From contig CACBCS010000003.1 in the NCBI GenBank assembly GCA_902537815.1, positions 91,320-155,319 of the forward strand: DNA of 64,000 bases. The letters are read 5' to 3'. The stretch is from an uncultured Pseudohongiella sp. GTDB taxonomy: Bacteria > Pseudomonadota > Gammaproteobacteria > Pseudomonadales > Pseudohongiellaceae. A program made the translations under genes and the position numbers. Shown here piece by piece: positions 10,775-20,806 of the stretch. Within the stretch, counting starts at the first letter, position 1, and each line of letters begins with the position of its first letter. The notes under the pieces are model-generated. The model saw nothing but the letters and a program-made list of their open reading frames with translations, did not search any database and was not told the origin of the DNA.

Positions 10775-11769
10775 GCCGTCCCCTCTCCGGCATCCTGGTG
10801 CAAAAGACTCAACAAGCCCGCGAAGTCATCCGGCAATCGGGCTTCCCACCTGCACTCCAACTTGGTTGCAGGATGTAAAAGCGCCAGTTCAGACGCATGC
10901 AGAGCCTGGCGTTTGAATGTCTCCAGCGCACCTGCCAGCTCCTCTACGCAATTTGGCGGAACCCGATAGCGTCCTCCATAGAGCGGATCACCTACGATAG
11001 GATATTTTAAATGTGCCATATGGACCCTTATCTGATGAGTACGGCCGGTTTCCAGGTTCACACGGATGTGGGTATGAGCAGCATAGCGCTGAACCACTCG
11101 ATAATGGGTAATGGCTTCCTGACCATCTGCGGAAACGGCTCGCTTCATGCGATGCACCGGATGACGGGCTAGAGGCGCTGAAACAGTCCCTCCTGCAGTC
11201 ATAACTCCCTGAACCACTGCCTCATACTGCCTAGAAACCGACCGTGACTGCAGCTGCTGAACCAGGGCATGATGACTCTTCAGATTTTTCGCGACAACCA
11301 TCAATCCGGTAGTATCTTTATCAAGTCGATGGACAATCCCTGCACGCGGAAGAGATTCAAGGGTGGGGCAATAGTGCAGCAGACCATTAACCAGAGTGCC
11401 CTGATGATGACCCGCTGCCGGATGGACGACAAGTTCAGCCTGTTTATCAAGCACGAGCAGCTCTTCATCTTCGTAGACGATACTGAGCGGCATTTCCTCG
11501 GCGGCACAGTTCTCAGCCGATTGTGGCGTTGCGTCAAGGACCAGCCACGAACCGGCGAGCGCCGATTCTCTCGGTTTACAGCGCTGACCATTCACAGTCA
11601 GCTCGCCTGTTTTCATCCAGGCCTGCAGCCTCGCTCGGGAATAGTCGGGAAACAAGCGGGCGGCCACCTGGTCTATTCGGTGCCCCGCCTGTTCATCAGT
11701 CACCTGAGCCTTCAGCGAGATCGATTCTTTTTCATGTTCCGGCACCATCACACGCGCATGATACTCCAA
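10771..11769 (-). CDS. rluD: 23S rRNA pseudouridine synthase RluD
   Basis: S4 domain then GIVHRLDKDTTGLMVVAKN active site; GRTHQIRVHMAHLKYPIVGDPLYGGR. Start may be internal. Confidence 0.94.
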   Translation of the reverse strand: MEYHARVMVPEHEKESISLKAQVTDEQAGHRIDQVAARLFPDYSRARLQAWMKTGELTVNGQRCKPRESALAGSWLVLDATPQSAENCAAEEMPLSIVYEDEELLVLDKQAELVVHPAAGHHQGTLVNGLLHYCPTLESLPRAGIVHRLDKDTTGLMVVAKNLKSHHALVQQLQSRSVSRQYEAVVQGVMTAGGTVSAPLARHPVHRMKRAVSADGQEAITHYRVVQRYAAHTHIRVNLETGRTHQIRVHMAHLKYPIVGDPLYGGRYRVPPNCVEELAGALETFKRQALHASELALLHPATKLECRWEARLPDDFAGLLSLLHQDAGEGTA

Positions 11770-11892
11770 GCCATCAAAACACTCATCTGGGACGAATCAC
11801 CGCGCAGTTCATTGCCCTATTAGTGGGTTTCAGGCTCACCGTGTGGTTAAATACCGGGTTAAGGATCACCTACAGCGGAACTGCAGCCATTC

Positions 11893-12879
11893 ATGACACA
11901 GCCAACTTCGACCAGGTTTCTGCATGTTGCCGTCCTTTTGCTGCTCCTCGGCGGGTGCGGACTGTTCGACCGAGATGAAGCCGACGAATTCTCTGGCCTG
12001 ACCACAGAGGAGCAATTCTACCGAAGGGCACTGGAACAGCTGGAAAGCCGGAACTATTCGGGTGCAATTTCCACCTACCAGGCTCTTGAGTCGCGCTTTC
12101 CTTTTGGCCGCTTCGCAGCGCAAGCGCAGATTGAGATTGTTTATGCCTATTTCAGCAACGGCGACGAGGAGGCTGCCCGTGCCGCGGCGGATCGCTTCAT
12201 CAGACTGCATCCTGAGAATGAGAACATCGACTACGCCTATTACATGAAAGGACTGGCGTCCTTCAACGATCGCAGCGGCGTCCTGAGCCGCCTGATTCCT
12301 GTGGATTACACCAAACGTGATCCGGGTCTGGCTCAGGAATCGTTCAACGACTTTGCTCAAATGCTGGCGCTCTATCCAGACAGCGCCTATGCTGCAGACG
12401 CTCGAGCCCGGATGGTTTTTCTTCGGAACAACCTGGCAGCCTATGAGATACATGTGGCCAACTACTACCTAGATCGCCGGGCGTATATTGCGGCATTGCG
12501 ACGAGGTCAATATGTCGTTGAAAACTTCCAGGGCACTCCGGCAGTGGCCGACGGCGTGGCTATCATGGTGGAATCCTACCTCAGACTGGGACTGAATGAA
12601 CTGGCAGACACCTCTCTGGCACTGCTGAAAGAGAACTATCCAAACCATATTTCTATTGATGACGAGGGTGATTTTCGCGTCAGGACGGAAATTACCGACC
12701 CTTCACTGCTCTATACGGTCAGTTTCGGATTGCTCGGAGACAACCGGGGAAATCCTCCACTTGCCCCAACCCAGCGTCCAGGGACCTCGGGCAGCCAGCA
12801 AATCATCAATTCCCAGCGAAGTCAGCAATCAAACGGGCGATCATTTTTAAGCATCATCACCTTCGGACTGCTAAACTGA
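11893..12879 (+). CDS. bamD: Outer membrane protein assembly factor BamD (lipoprotein)
   Basis: LLLLGGC lipobox; TPR protein with [33 protein letters not shown]; divergent from rluD. Confidence 0.94.
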   Translation: MTQPTSTRFLHVAVLLLLLGGCGLFDRDEADEFSGLTTEEQFYRRALEQLESRNYSGAISTYQALESRFPFGRFAAQAQIEIVYAYFSNGDEEAARAAADRFIRLHPENENIDYAYYMKGLASFNDRSGVLSRLIPVDYTKRDPGLAQESFNDFAQMLALYPDSAYAADARARMVFLRNNLAAYEIHVANYYLDRRAYIAALRRGQYVVENFQGTPAVADGVAIMVESYLRLGLNELADTSLALLKENYPNHISIDDEGDFRVRTEITDPSLLYTVSFGLLGDNRGNPPLAPTQRPGTSGSQQIINSQRSQQSNGRSFLSIITFGLLN

Positions 12880-13084
12880 AACAACGGCATATTTCTGCCT
12901 GAAGCCCAATGCCAAGAATTCCGGGAGCACTTTAGTTGGGAGACCAACCATCTCCAACAGGAGCAGAGAGTGCAGCGTAAAGCGGAACGTACGATTCAAA
13001 AACCACAGCGCCGGGCAAATCGGACTATGCGCTAATTTCAATCCTCCGATCCGGATTAAAGCGCGATATAGCTTTTACCGGCGA

Positions 13085-14746
13085 TTAATCACCAAGCGAC
13101 CAACCATTAGTGATCGGATAGCGCCTGTCGCGACCAAATCCACGCTGAGTCAGTCTCACTCCGATCGGCCCCTGACGACGTTTGTACTCGTTCAGGTCAA
13201 CAAGCCGCAACACCCGCTTTACATCCGCTTCGAGAAAACCTTTCTCCACAATCGACTCAAAGCTCAAATCCCGCTCAACGTATAGCTCGAGGATCGCATC
13301 CAGAGTATCGTAATCCGGCAGACTGTCTTGGTCCAGCTGCCCGGGCTCGAGTTCTGCCGATGGCGGTCTGTTGATCACCTCAATGGGAATCGCTTCGCAA
13401 TCCGCTTTCTGCGCGTTTCTGTACCGGGCCAGTTTATAGACCAATGTTTTTGAGACATCTTTCAAAACATCAAAGCCGCCTGCCATGTCCCCATAGAGCG
13501 TAGAGTACCCAACAGCAATTTCGCTCTTGTTGCCTGTCGTCAAAACCAGCAAGCCCTTTTTGTTCGAAATTGCCATCAGCAGGACACCCCGCGCACGCGC
13601 CTGTATATTCTGCTCAGTGACATCAACAGGCAGACCCCGAAATTCCTGCTCCAGCGCTTCGAGAAAACTCGCATAAATTTCATTGATAGCAATTACCTGA
13701 TAGTCCACGCCAAGGGTCCTGGCTTGACGTTCGGCGCAGTCGAGGCTAAGTTGTGAAGTATAGGCAAAGGGCATCATGACAGCTTCGACACGGGCTGCGC
13801 CCAGTGCGTCCACCGCGATAGCCAGACTCAAGGCTGAGTCAATTCCACCGGACAGCCCTAAAACCACTCCGGAAAATCGGTTCTTGGTTACGTAATCCCG
13901 CAATCCCAGAACAAGCGTTTCATAGACCTGAGCTTCGAGACTGAGACTTGCCGAAAGCCGTTGTGAGGCGATCCGGCATACCCCGCTAATGTCGATTTGG
14001 ACTTCAAGTGGAAACAAACCCTCGACGAACTGGGGCACCTGGCAAGCCAGTTGGCCCTCGCTAGCCGCCAAAGATCCTCCGTCAAACACTAGCTCGTCCT
14101 GGCCGCCCAGTAAATTAACATACACAACTGGGAAACCCTCTTCCATGCTGCGCTTACAGACCAGGCCTTGTCTTTCCTCAAGCTTCGCAGTGTGAAAAGG
14201 AGACGCATTGATGTTGACTAACATCTGTGCGCCGGCGTTCTTAGCCTGACGAGCAGGCTCATCTTCCCAGAGATCTTCGCAAATGGTGAAAGCGATCGTC
14301 GTACCTTTCAGATCAAGCGTACAGGAGCGATCACCCGCAGCAAAATATCTTCGCTCATCAAAAACCTGATAGTTTGGCAGGCACTGCTTGCGATACCCAC
14401 CCACTACCTCCCCTTGCTGAGCAATCAGCAGCGAATTATAGACTGCCTCGCCGGTGCTCTCTGGAAAGCCAATGACCAGAATCGGATCGATGCTTTCCCG
14501 AAGAATGTGCTGCAGGGCCTTTTCCACTCTGAGTTTAAGGCTGGGTCGCAGCAGCAAATCCTCAGGCGGATAACCGGTCAAAGCTAGCTCCGGGAATACC
14601 ACGACGTCAGCCGCAAATTCCACTTCAGCTCGCTTGGCAGCGCTGATGATGCGTTCAGTATTACCGTCGATGTCCCCAACCAGCAAATTCAATTGGGCCA
14701 TGACTATATTCAACTTTTCTGACATAGGTTGCCTGAATGGAGTCAC
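13085..14746 (-). CDS. nadE: Glutamine-dependent NAD+ synthetase
   Basis: N-terminal nitrilase domain (VFPELALTGYPPEDLLLR) and LGLSGGIDSALSLAIAVDALG PP-loop. Start may be at 14725. Confidence 0.95.
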   Translation of the reverse strand: MTPFRQPMSEKLNIVMAQLNLLVGDIDGNTERIISAAKRAEVEFAADVVVFPELALTGYPPEDLLLRPSLKLRVEKALQHILRESIDPILVIGFPESTGEAVYNSLLIAQQGEVVGGYRKQCLPNYQVFDERRYFAAGDRSCTLDLKGTTIAFTICEDLWEDEPARQAKNAGAQMLVNINASPFHTAKLEERQGLVCKRSMEEGFPVVYVNLLGGQDELVFDGGSLAASEGQLACQVPQFVEGLFPLEVQIDISGVCRIASQRLSASLSLEAQVYETLVLGLRDYVTKNRFSGVVLGLSGGIDSALSLAIAVDALGAARVEAVMMPFAYTSQLSLDCAERQARTLGVDYQVIAINEIYASFLEALEQEFRGLPVDVTEQNIQARARGVLLMAISNKKGLLVLTTGNKSEIAVGYSTLYGDMAGGFDVLKDVSKTLVYKLARYRNAQKADCEAIPIEVINRPPSAELEPGQLDQDSLPDYDTLDAILELYVERDLSFESIVEKGFLEADVKRVLRLVDLNEYKRRQGPIGVRLTQRGFGRDRRYPITNGWSLGD

Positions 14747-14799
14747 TTTCCTGTTATGTCGGAATGTTTGAGCAATTCACTTACTCGTAACAATGGGAG

Positions 14800-14835
14800 T
14801 CGGTACCTGTTAACGGGCTAACCGGGCGGTACCGA
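14800..14835. repeat. Inverted repeat / hairpin: TCGGTACC ... GGTACCGA with inner GTTA ... TAAC
   Basis: Left arm 14800-14807, right arm 14828-14835; inner arms 14809-14812 and 14818-14821. Confidence 0.55.
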
Positions 14836-14891
14836 ACGAGGCAGGCTATTGTACGACAAATCCTAGGCATCAGTTTCACATTTCCACAAAC

Positions 14892-15131
14892 CAGACAAAA
14901 ACTAACCCACTACGCCACTCACGAGACCAAAATATTGTCCGAAACGTACTACCGTTAGGACAGGGAGAGGCCGACACCGAGGAAACTTTCTCGCTCTCTC
15001 AACATTCACAGACGATTGAAATCGAAGCGATTCAGCAAGCGCTGGAAGAAACTAGCTGGAATAAAAGCGCCGAGACAAGAAAGTTGGGCGTGTCCTTCCG
15101 ACACCGACTCAAGAAGCCTGGGCTTGAATAG
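14892..15131 (+). pseudogene. Relic of a PilR/NtrC-family response regulator C-terminus (Fis-type HTH)
   Basis: Open frame without a complete gene ends ...QTIEIEAIQQALEETSWNKSAETRKLGVSFRHRLKKPGLE*, the Fis-type HTH tail pattern; no AAA+ or receiver domain upstream. Confidence 0.75.
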
Positions 15132-16314
15132 CTTGCGATGACCCTCGCGGGTCCGTTCCGGGGCGGTAAGGCTGCGGATCAATAAAAGGCCGCTGATTCA
15201 TAATCAGTTCAGACAGCAGGCGTGCAGAAGCCGGCGCCAGCACCAGCCCATTCCGGAATTGGCCAGCATTCACGAACAGATTTTCATGTGGCTCTACCAA
15301 GCCGATCACCGGCAGGCCACCTGCCCTCCCGGGCCTCAACCCTGACCATTGCCGTACCGGCTCATATCGCGCTAAATCAGGCAGCATACCTACGGCAGCA
15401 TCTTGCAGTATTTTCCTGCCTTCTTCTGTCAATGATTTGTCAAAATCGGCGTATTCCAAGGTGCTACCCACGAGCAGATGTCTATCTCTGCGGGGTATCA
15501 GATACTTTCCCTTGTGGAGCACCATCGAATCAATCAATGGTTCAGCTAATCGGTACTGCAGCATTTGTCCCTTCACCGGCGCCACGCCGGATTCAACTTG
15601 CAGAGAACCCAGCAATTGTTGGGTCCAGGCGCCCGCAGTCAGGACAAAAGCCCCCGCCTGCACACTCTGCCTCTCTCCAGAACCAGTTGCGTTTGTATAT
15701 GCTGCAACAATCCTGTTGTCTGTCTGCTCGAATCCGGCAACGCGCGTGTGGGTCTGCAGCGCAAATGACGGTGACTGTTTGAGACTAGCAATCAGGGCCT
15801 TGCACAGCCGGGGGTTGCGCACATGACCCAGGTGCGGCATCCACAAACCCTTGCCAAAGTCCGCCGCCAGATTTTGCTCTGCTTCATAGATTCGGCCGGC
15901 TCCCCAGACTTCCATTGCCTTGCCTTCGGATACCGCCCAAGACACGGCGTCTGACTGATCAGGCGCATCAAGCATGAGCAGTCCACACGTCTCAAATTCG
16001 GCATCGACACCGGTTTCGGCAAGCAACTCACGCACTAGCTGCGGATAATATTCCTGAGCCCAGTTGGCCAGCGCAGTCACTGCCAGTGAATACCGCCAGG
16101 GATACAGCGGTGACACAATCCCGCCTCCCGCCCAGGAGGACTCGCGGGCCACCTCCCCCTGATCAATAAGCATGACCGAGGCGCCAAGCGCCAACAGATT
16201 GCGAGACACCAGCAGCCCGTTAATACCCGCGCCCACCACAAGAAAGTCAGGAATCTGTTTCAAATTTTGCCCTTTTTCCTCATCCACCCTTAAAGTATAG
16301 TCGCAAAAACTCAT
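15109..16314 (-). CDS. thiO: FAD-dependent glycine/D-amino-acid oxidase (ThiO-like)
   Basis: DFLVVGAGINGLLVSRNLLALGASVMLIDQG Rossmann motif; WSGLRPGRAGGLPVIG; C-terminal DAO motif. Confidence 0.87.
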   Translation of the reverse strand: MSFCDYTLRVDEEKGQNLKQIPDFLVVGAGINGLLVSRNLLALGASVMLIDQGEVARESSWAGGGIVSPLYPWRYSLAVTALANWAQEYYPQLVRELLAETGVDAEFETCGLLMLDAPDQSDAVSWAVSEGKAMEVWGAGRIYEAEQNLAADFGKGLWMPHLGHVRNPRLCKALIASLKQSPSFALQTHTRVAGFEQTDNRIVAAYTNATGSGERQSVQAGAFVLTAGAWTQQLLGSLQVESGVAPVKGQMLQYRLAEPLIDSMVLHKGKYLIPRRDRHLLVGSTLEYADFDKSLTEEGRKILQDAAVGMLPDLARYEPVRQWSGLRPGRAGGLPVIGLVEPHENLFVNAGQFRNGLVLAPASARLLSELIMNQRPFIDPQPYRPGTDPRGSSQAIQAQAS

Positions 16315-16478
16315 GCTTACCGGTAGTCCAACCCGCGTTGCAATCCCCGCAGAGGGCGACTCAAAGCCTAGTCGATACTCACCGCTTTGGCAGTGCCATC
16401 AGGTATAATCCGGACTGATCCGCTAACAAACCAGCCAGCGGCGGCCACCGGGCCGTCTGATCATTGTAGAGCCCCACT

Positions 16479-17249
16479 CTGGATATCGACCTCACAATTT
16501 TTCAAATCTCCGCGCTTTGCCTTGTGGGTTTCATTGCAGGCGGAATCAATACTCTGGCCGGCGGCGGTTCAAATCTGAGCCTACCCATGTTGATGATCAT
16601 GGGGCTGCCCGCCGATGTCGCCAATGCCACTAACCGCGTCGCCGTGTTAATGCAGTGCCTGGTCGGCGTCGCCGGTTTTGACCAAAACCAGATGCTAGAT
16701 CGACCGGCAGTCCGCCCAATTCTGGCGCCAACCCTCGCTGGAGGTGCTGCGGGGGCTCTGGGTGCGGCGCTCATGCCGAATATCTATCTGAAACCACTTC
16801 TGCTGCTTACGCTGTTAGGAATGTCGCTGCTGATTCTGCTGCGTCCGGGCATCATTGCCCCGCCCGCCAATACCCCCACTCTTTCTCCCAATGAGGAACG
16901 CCGGGCCTGGTGGGGGCTGTTTGCAGCTGGTTTATATGGCGGGTTCGTTCAGGCTGGTGTCGGGTTTATCCTGCTCGCCGCTCTTGCCGGCGGTCTCCGT
17001 TATGACCTGGTACGGGCAAATGCACTCAAAATGGTTTGCACGCTGGCTTTTACTATGGTGTCAGTCGCAATCTTTCTGATCTTTGACCTTATCGAATGGA
17101 TACCCGGCCTGATCCTCGCGGGCGGCAACATGGCCGGCGCCTACCTGATGGTTAAAATCGCCGTGCGCAGTTCTCAGAGCACGCTCAAATGGACACTCTT
17201 TACCATGACGCTCATCGCCGTGGGCGCAGGCTTTACACTCGGCGAATAA
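16479..17249 (+). CDS. TSUP (TauE/SafE) family membrane transporter
   Basis: GGINTLAGGGSNLSLPMLMIMGLPADVANATNRVAV; ORF track starts at GTG 16524, but the same frame continues as (M)DIDLTIFQISALCLVGF from CTG 16479 after an upstream stop. Confidence 0.82.
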   Translation: MDIDLTIFQISALCLVGFIAGGINTLAGGGSNLSLPMLMIMGLPADVANATNRVAVLMQCLVGVAGFDQNQMLDRPAVRPILAPTLAGGAAGALGAALMPNIYLKPLLLLTLLGMSLLILLRPGIIAPPANTPTLSPNEERRAWWGLFAAGLYGGFVQAGVGFILLAALAGGLRYDLVRANALKMVCTLAFTMVSVAIFLIFDLIEWIPGLILAGGNMAGAYLMVKIAVRSSQSTLKWTLFTMTLIAVGAGFTLGE

Positions 17250-17271
17250 AACTCCTGCTGAACGCTTTTAG

Positions 17272-18687
17272 TCATTGCGATCCAGGTGCGGGCAACGTCA
17301 ACATGACACTGGCTCCACCCAAGACACTGGTGGTAACGCTGACATCGCCTCCATAGCTGTCGACAATATCAGCGACCACCGCTAAACCGATGCCTTGACC
17401 TTGCATCAGAGTGTCAGCCCTGGCGCCTCTCTGCAGCACATAGGCAACCTGATGATTGGGTATGCCCTGACCATCATCCTCTACCTGAATAATGACGCCA
17501 TCCGTGAGCGTTGCCTCTCTTTTAATCCGAACGATCAATTCGGATCTACCATACTTGTAGGCATTGTCGAGCACGTTCCCCAGCAGCTCCATCAAATCTC
17601 GCTTGTCACCGATAAACTGGGCGTGTCTGTCAATTTCTCTGTGCACGAACATCTGTTTGTCTGCATAAACTTTCTGCAGTGCTTCGATGACTTGATCGGT
17701 CGTCTCAGCCACATTCACGCGTCGCGCAATCGACAGGCTGTTGCCTGCCTGAACGGCACGCTGGAGCTGGTAGGTCACGATCTGATTCATACGCTCGATT
17801 TGCTCATCTGCCGCACGCAGCTGGCTGAGAAATTCCGAACTGTTTTTCCCCTCAGCACTTTTCAGCCAGGGAATAATTCCCGACATGACCGCCAGCGGCG
17901 TTTTGAGGCTATGGGCAAGATCGCCGAGAGTTGTCCGATATCGGCTCTGCTGCTTTCGCTCGCTCTCTATCAGTTGATTAAGATTCGCCGCGACGCCCCG
18001 CAACTCTTTCGGGTACTCCGCCTCAAGCTTGTCCTTTTCACCCAATTCGATCGCCCGAAGATCAAGGGCCATCCGACTGAGGGGCGCCAGCCCCCATCGA
18101 AGCAGTAAAGTCTGGATCATAAGCAACAGGACAGCGACCCCTCCGAGCCACGACCAGAGATCCCTGCGGAAATTTCTGATCTCTGAGTAATAGGGATCTG
18201 CATTTTCCAGCACAGTGAAATTGAACTCACTGATGCCATCTTCCCAGAGAATTCCGTAGCTGAGGCGAAAATACACTGCAGCCTCACCCGGCATGACTTG
18301 AAAACGCGATTGCCCCACGCCTATGCGCTCGCGCAAAAACCCAAGCTCAGGTGGATCAAAAGCTCTGGCAGAATCACTTCGCCATAACTCCCCTATACTG
18401 GCACTGCTGATGTAGCCATAGAGCCCTGAATCAAGTTGATTAAAACGGGGCTCCTGCAGCGTCTCCAGAAAATAGAATTCGCCGTTGCGTTCGTCGACCG
18501 CAGAGAGTAACAGGTAAATCTGGACCTGAAGCTGCTCGGCCGCTCCGGCTTCAACGCTGGAACGAAAAGCCCGGTCCAGCACCACTCCGATCAAACCCAG
18601 AAACACGCACAGCAGGATACCGAAAACCCACATGAGTCGTGATCGCAGAGAATACGCCCGCATAGTCGAAGTGCTCGTCAAATGCAC
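17272..18687 (-). CDS. Sensor histidine kinase, PhoQ-like
   Basis: Two TM segments, HAMP region, LGDLAHSLKTPLAVMSG H-box, LLGNVLDNAYKYGRSE N-box, VEDDGQGIP G-box. Confidence 0.92.
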   Translation of the reverse strand: MHLTSTSTMRAYSLRSRLMWVFGILLCVFLGLIGVVLDRAFRSSVEAGAAEQLQVQIYLLLSAVDERNGEFYFLETLQEPRFNQLDSGLYGYISSASIGELWRSDSARAFDPPELGFLRERIGVGQSRFQVMPGEAAVYFRLSYGILWEDGISEFNFTVLENADPYYSEIRNFRRDLWSWLGGVAVLLLMIQTLLLRWGLAPLSRMALDLRAIELGEKDKLEAEYPKELRGVAANLNQLIESERKQQSRYRTTLGDLAHSLKTPLAVMSGIIPWLKSAEGKNSSEFLSQLRAADEQIERMNQIVTYQLQRAVQAGNSLSIARRVNVAETTDQVIEALQKVYADKQMFVHREIDRHAQFIGDKRDLMELLGNVLDNAYKYGRSELIVRIKREATLTDGVIIQVEDDGQGIPNHQVAYVLQRGARADTLMQGQGIGLAVVADIVDSYGGDVSVTTSVLGGASVMLTLPAPGSQ

Positions 18688-18699
18688 ACCTGAAATATG

Positions 18700-19380
18700 C
18701 TATCCGCTTTCAGCCAAGCAGAATCTGTAACCCTGGCCTCTGACCGTTTCAATGGGTTTCAGGGTTTGCTGTGGATCAAGCTTAAGCCTGAGTCGGCGTA
18801 CAAAGACTTCGAGGACATTGCTGTCCCGATCATAATCTTGTGCGTAAAGATGCTCAGTCAGTTCTGTTTTTGAAATAACCTGCCCAGGATGCATCATCAG
18901 ATATTCGAGCAGTTTGTACTCGTAGGCAGTGAGGTCTATATTTTCACCGCTGACCGACAACCGTTTGGCCGTCAGGTCGAGCGTGAACGGACCGAAGTTT
19001 AATTTGGGTTTGGCAAACCCGGCTGCTCTGCGCAGAAGCGCATTCAATCTGGCAACAATTTCTTCAAGGCGAAACGGCTTGACCACATAATCGTCTGCGC
19101 CCGCGTCGAGACCGGCAACCTTGTCCTGCCAGTCACCTCGGGCGGTCAGAATCAGGATAGGGAACTGCTTGTCGGCACCGCGGATCTGCTTAATCAGGGA
19201 AATGCCGTCTATCTCCGGCAATCCCAAGTCGATAATGGCAGCGTCATAGGCATACTCAGTGGAAAAATACAGACCGGCCTTGCCGTCTTCAGCGACGTCA
19301 ACGACGAAGCCTTGGTTGCTCAGACCCTGTTCAAGCTGTTGCCGGAGCAAACTCTCATCCTCTACAACCAGTAGTCGCAT
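18700..19380 (-). CDS. Response regulator, OmpR/PhoB family, PhoP-like
   Basis: MRLLVVEDESLLRQQLEQGL receiver start; winged-helix tail NVLEVFVRRLRLKLDP...IETVRGQGYRF. Confidence 0.94.
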   Translation of the reverse strand: MRLLVVEDESLLRQQLEQGLSNQGFVVDVAEDGKAGLYFSTEYAYDAAIIDLGLPEIDGISLIKQIRGADKQFPILILTARGDWQDKVAGLDAGADDYVVKPFRLEEIVARLNALLRRAAGFAKPKLNFGPFTLDLTAKRLSVSGENIDLTAYEYKLLEYLMMHPGQVISKTELTEHLYAQDYDRDSNVLEVFVRRLRLKLDPQQTLKPIETVRGQGYRFCLAESG

Positions 19381-19416
19381 TATCGGCTACCTCCGCAATC
19401 CCATCGGCGAGTCGGT

Positions 19417-19749
19417 TCAGTTTCCGCCCGTGACCTCACCGTTCCTGGCGTGGACGAACACCGTGAATACCTTGCCCGAATTTTCCATGCGAATCTGGTA
19501 GCGCTGGTTGCTCGATTCACCGACTAAGGTAATCCGCAGAATGTTACCGGCGAATCGTTGTCTGGCCAGATTCACTGCCTGTCGCTCAGTAATGACGCCA
19601 CTCAGTTGGCGGCTATTCCGGACTTCCCGCAGCGGACTCGTTTGGTCCAGCTGGTTCTGTTCAAGCGGCGGCGGAACCTGTCCCTGAACACTCTGACTCC
19701 AAAGTAGCAACAGAGAGAAGAGTAAACTCGGCGTTCCAGTAATTTTCAA
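19417..19749 (-). CDS. Secreted PepSY-domain protein
   Basis: Signal peptide; ITERQAVNLARQRFAGNILRITLVGESSNQRYQIRMENSGKVFTVFVHARNGEV. Confidence 0.82.
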   Translation of the reverse strand: MKITGTPSLLFSLLLLWSQSVQGQVPPPLEQNQLDQTSPLREVRNSRQLSGVITERQAVNLARQRFAGNILRITLVGESSNQRYQIRMENSGKVFTVFVHARNGEVTGGN

Positions 19750-19797
19750 TTCTCACCTCAGGGGTACAGGCCGCCAGTTTCGACAAGACAAGGAGCC

Positions 19798-20319
19798 TTA
19801 AATTTCAGGTTGTACGCTGACCCGAAGACGTATCTGATCTCCCGGATCAGTATCGGTGCGCACAGAATATTCCTCACCGTTATAAAGGTAAGATACTTGA
19901 TAGCCAACCAGACGCTCTTCTTCTGCCTGCTCATAAGCCGTTTCACAGCGCTGTACAAGCTCAACGTCACGAATCACGCCCCGGTTCCGCCGCACTATAT
20001 CACGTCCCACCGAGTGCCCCAACAGCGCCCCGACCACCGCGCCGACCCGTTTTTTGCTTTTGCCATTACCGACTGCGTTGCCGATTGCGCCCCCAATGAC
20101 AGTACTGAGCAGCACCGGCGTATTGGAGCGCTCATAGGTCGCATAGCGTTCAACCGCCACCTCTTCTTCCCAGCACTGTTCCACAGGTTCTTCGATCGCG
20201 ATGAGCTGGTAAACTGGTCGGGACTCGAGAACTTGGGCATATTCATAGCTCGTTTCCGCTGATGCGCAAGCCGCCCAAAAACTGATTACGGCTAACAAGT
20301 AAACTGACCGTCGATTCAT
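19798..20319 (-). CDS. Glycine-zipper 2TM domain protein, exported
   Basis: Signal peptide; VIGGAIGNAVGNGKSKKRVGAVVGALLGHSVGRDI glycine zipper. Confidence 0.83.
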   Translation of the reverse strand: MNRRSVYLLAVISFWAACASAETSYEYAQVLESRPVYQLIAIEEPVEQCWEEEVAVERYATYERSNTPVLLSTVIGGAIGNAVGNGKSKKRVGAVVGALLGHSVGRDIVRRNRGVIRDVELVQRCETAYEQAEEERLVGYQVSYLYNGEEYSVRTDTDPGDQIRLRVSVQPEI

Positions 20320-20480
20320 TGCTGACTCTCCTTTTCACTTCAGTACGGAACTGAAAGCTTCAACTGCCCTTTTGCAGTTAGTAACGATTAACCCTTTGAG
20401 GCGTTATCAAAGGTAGCAGCGCCAAGCTGAATCCAAACTGAAGCGATTGTAGATTGTATTGGTCTGCGGAAGGTCTGGGG

Positions 20481-20705
20481 TCAATAATGTGGCGGCTTTT
20501 CGCGGGCAGGATCGACCGCCGACTCAAGCGAACCGTCAGGCGGCGCGTTGAGCTGCTCCTGCAAAATGCGCAGCTGGGCCCGCAGCTCATCTATCTGCCC
20601 CTGCTGGCTGACAACGACCGCATTAAATTGCTCGAGGGCATCTTCCTGAAATGCCAGCTGGGTCTCTATGCCCTCCAATCGATCGTTCGTGTCCTGCATC
20701 TGCAA
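20481..20705 (-). CDS. slyX: SlyX family protein
   Basis: Short coiled coil RLEGIETQLAFQEDALEQFNAVVVSQQGQIDELRAQLRIL; C-terminal PPHY. Confidence 0.85.
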   Translation of the reverse strand: MQMQDTNDRLEGIETQLAFQEDALEQFNAVVVSQQGQIDELRAQLRILQEQLNAPPDGSLESAVDPAREKPPHY

Positions 20706-20806
20706 TTCTCCCGGCCTTGAGGTAGACCCGAAAGATTACACTACTGGCTCTTTAAGCAAAATCCGCTACACTGCAGGCTAAGTCACTCAACATTCTATCT
20801 GCAATT

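Noticed and set aside
12880-13015. Open frame continuing past the bamD stop (NNGIFLPEAQCQEFREHFSWETNHLQQEQRVQRKAERTIQKPQRRANRTMR*)
   Set aside because: No recognisable family, no start or RBS of its own; the TGA after LLN is the expected BamD end. Likely chance.
17395-18108. 237-aa plus-strand ORF antisense to the histidine kinase
   Set aside because: Fully antisense to a well supported kinase; no domain recognised.
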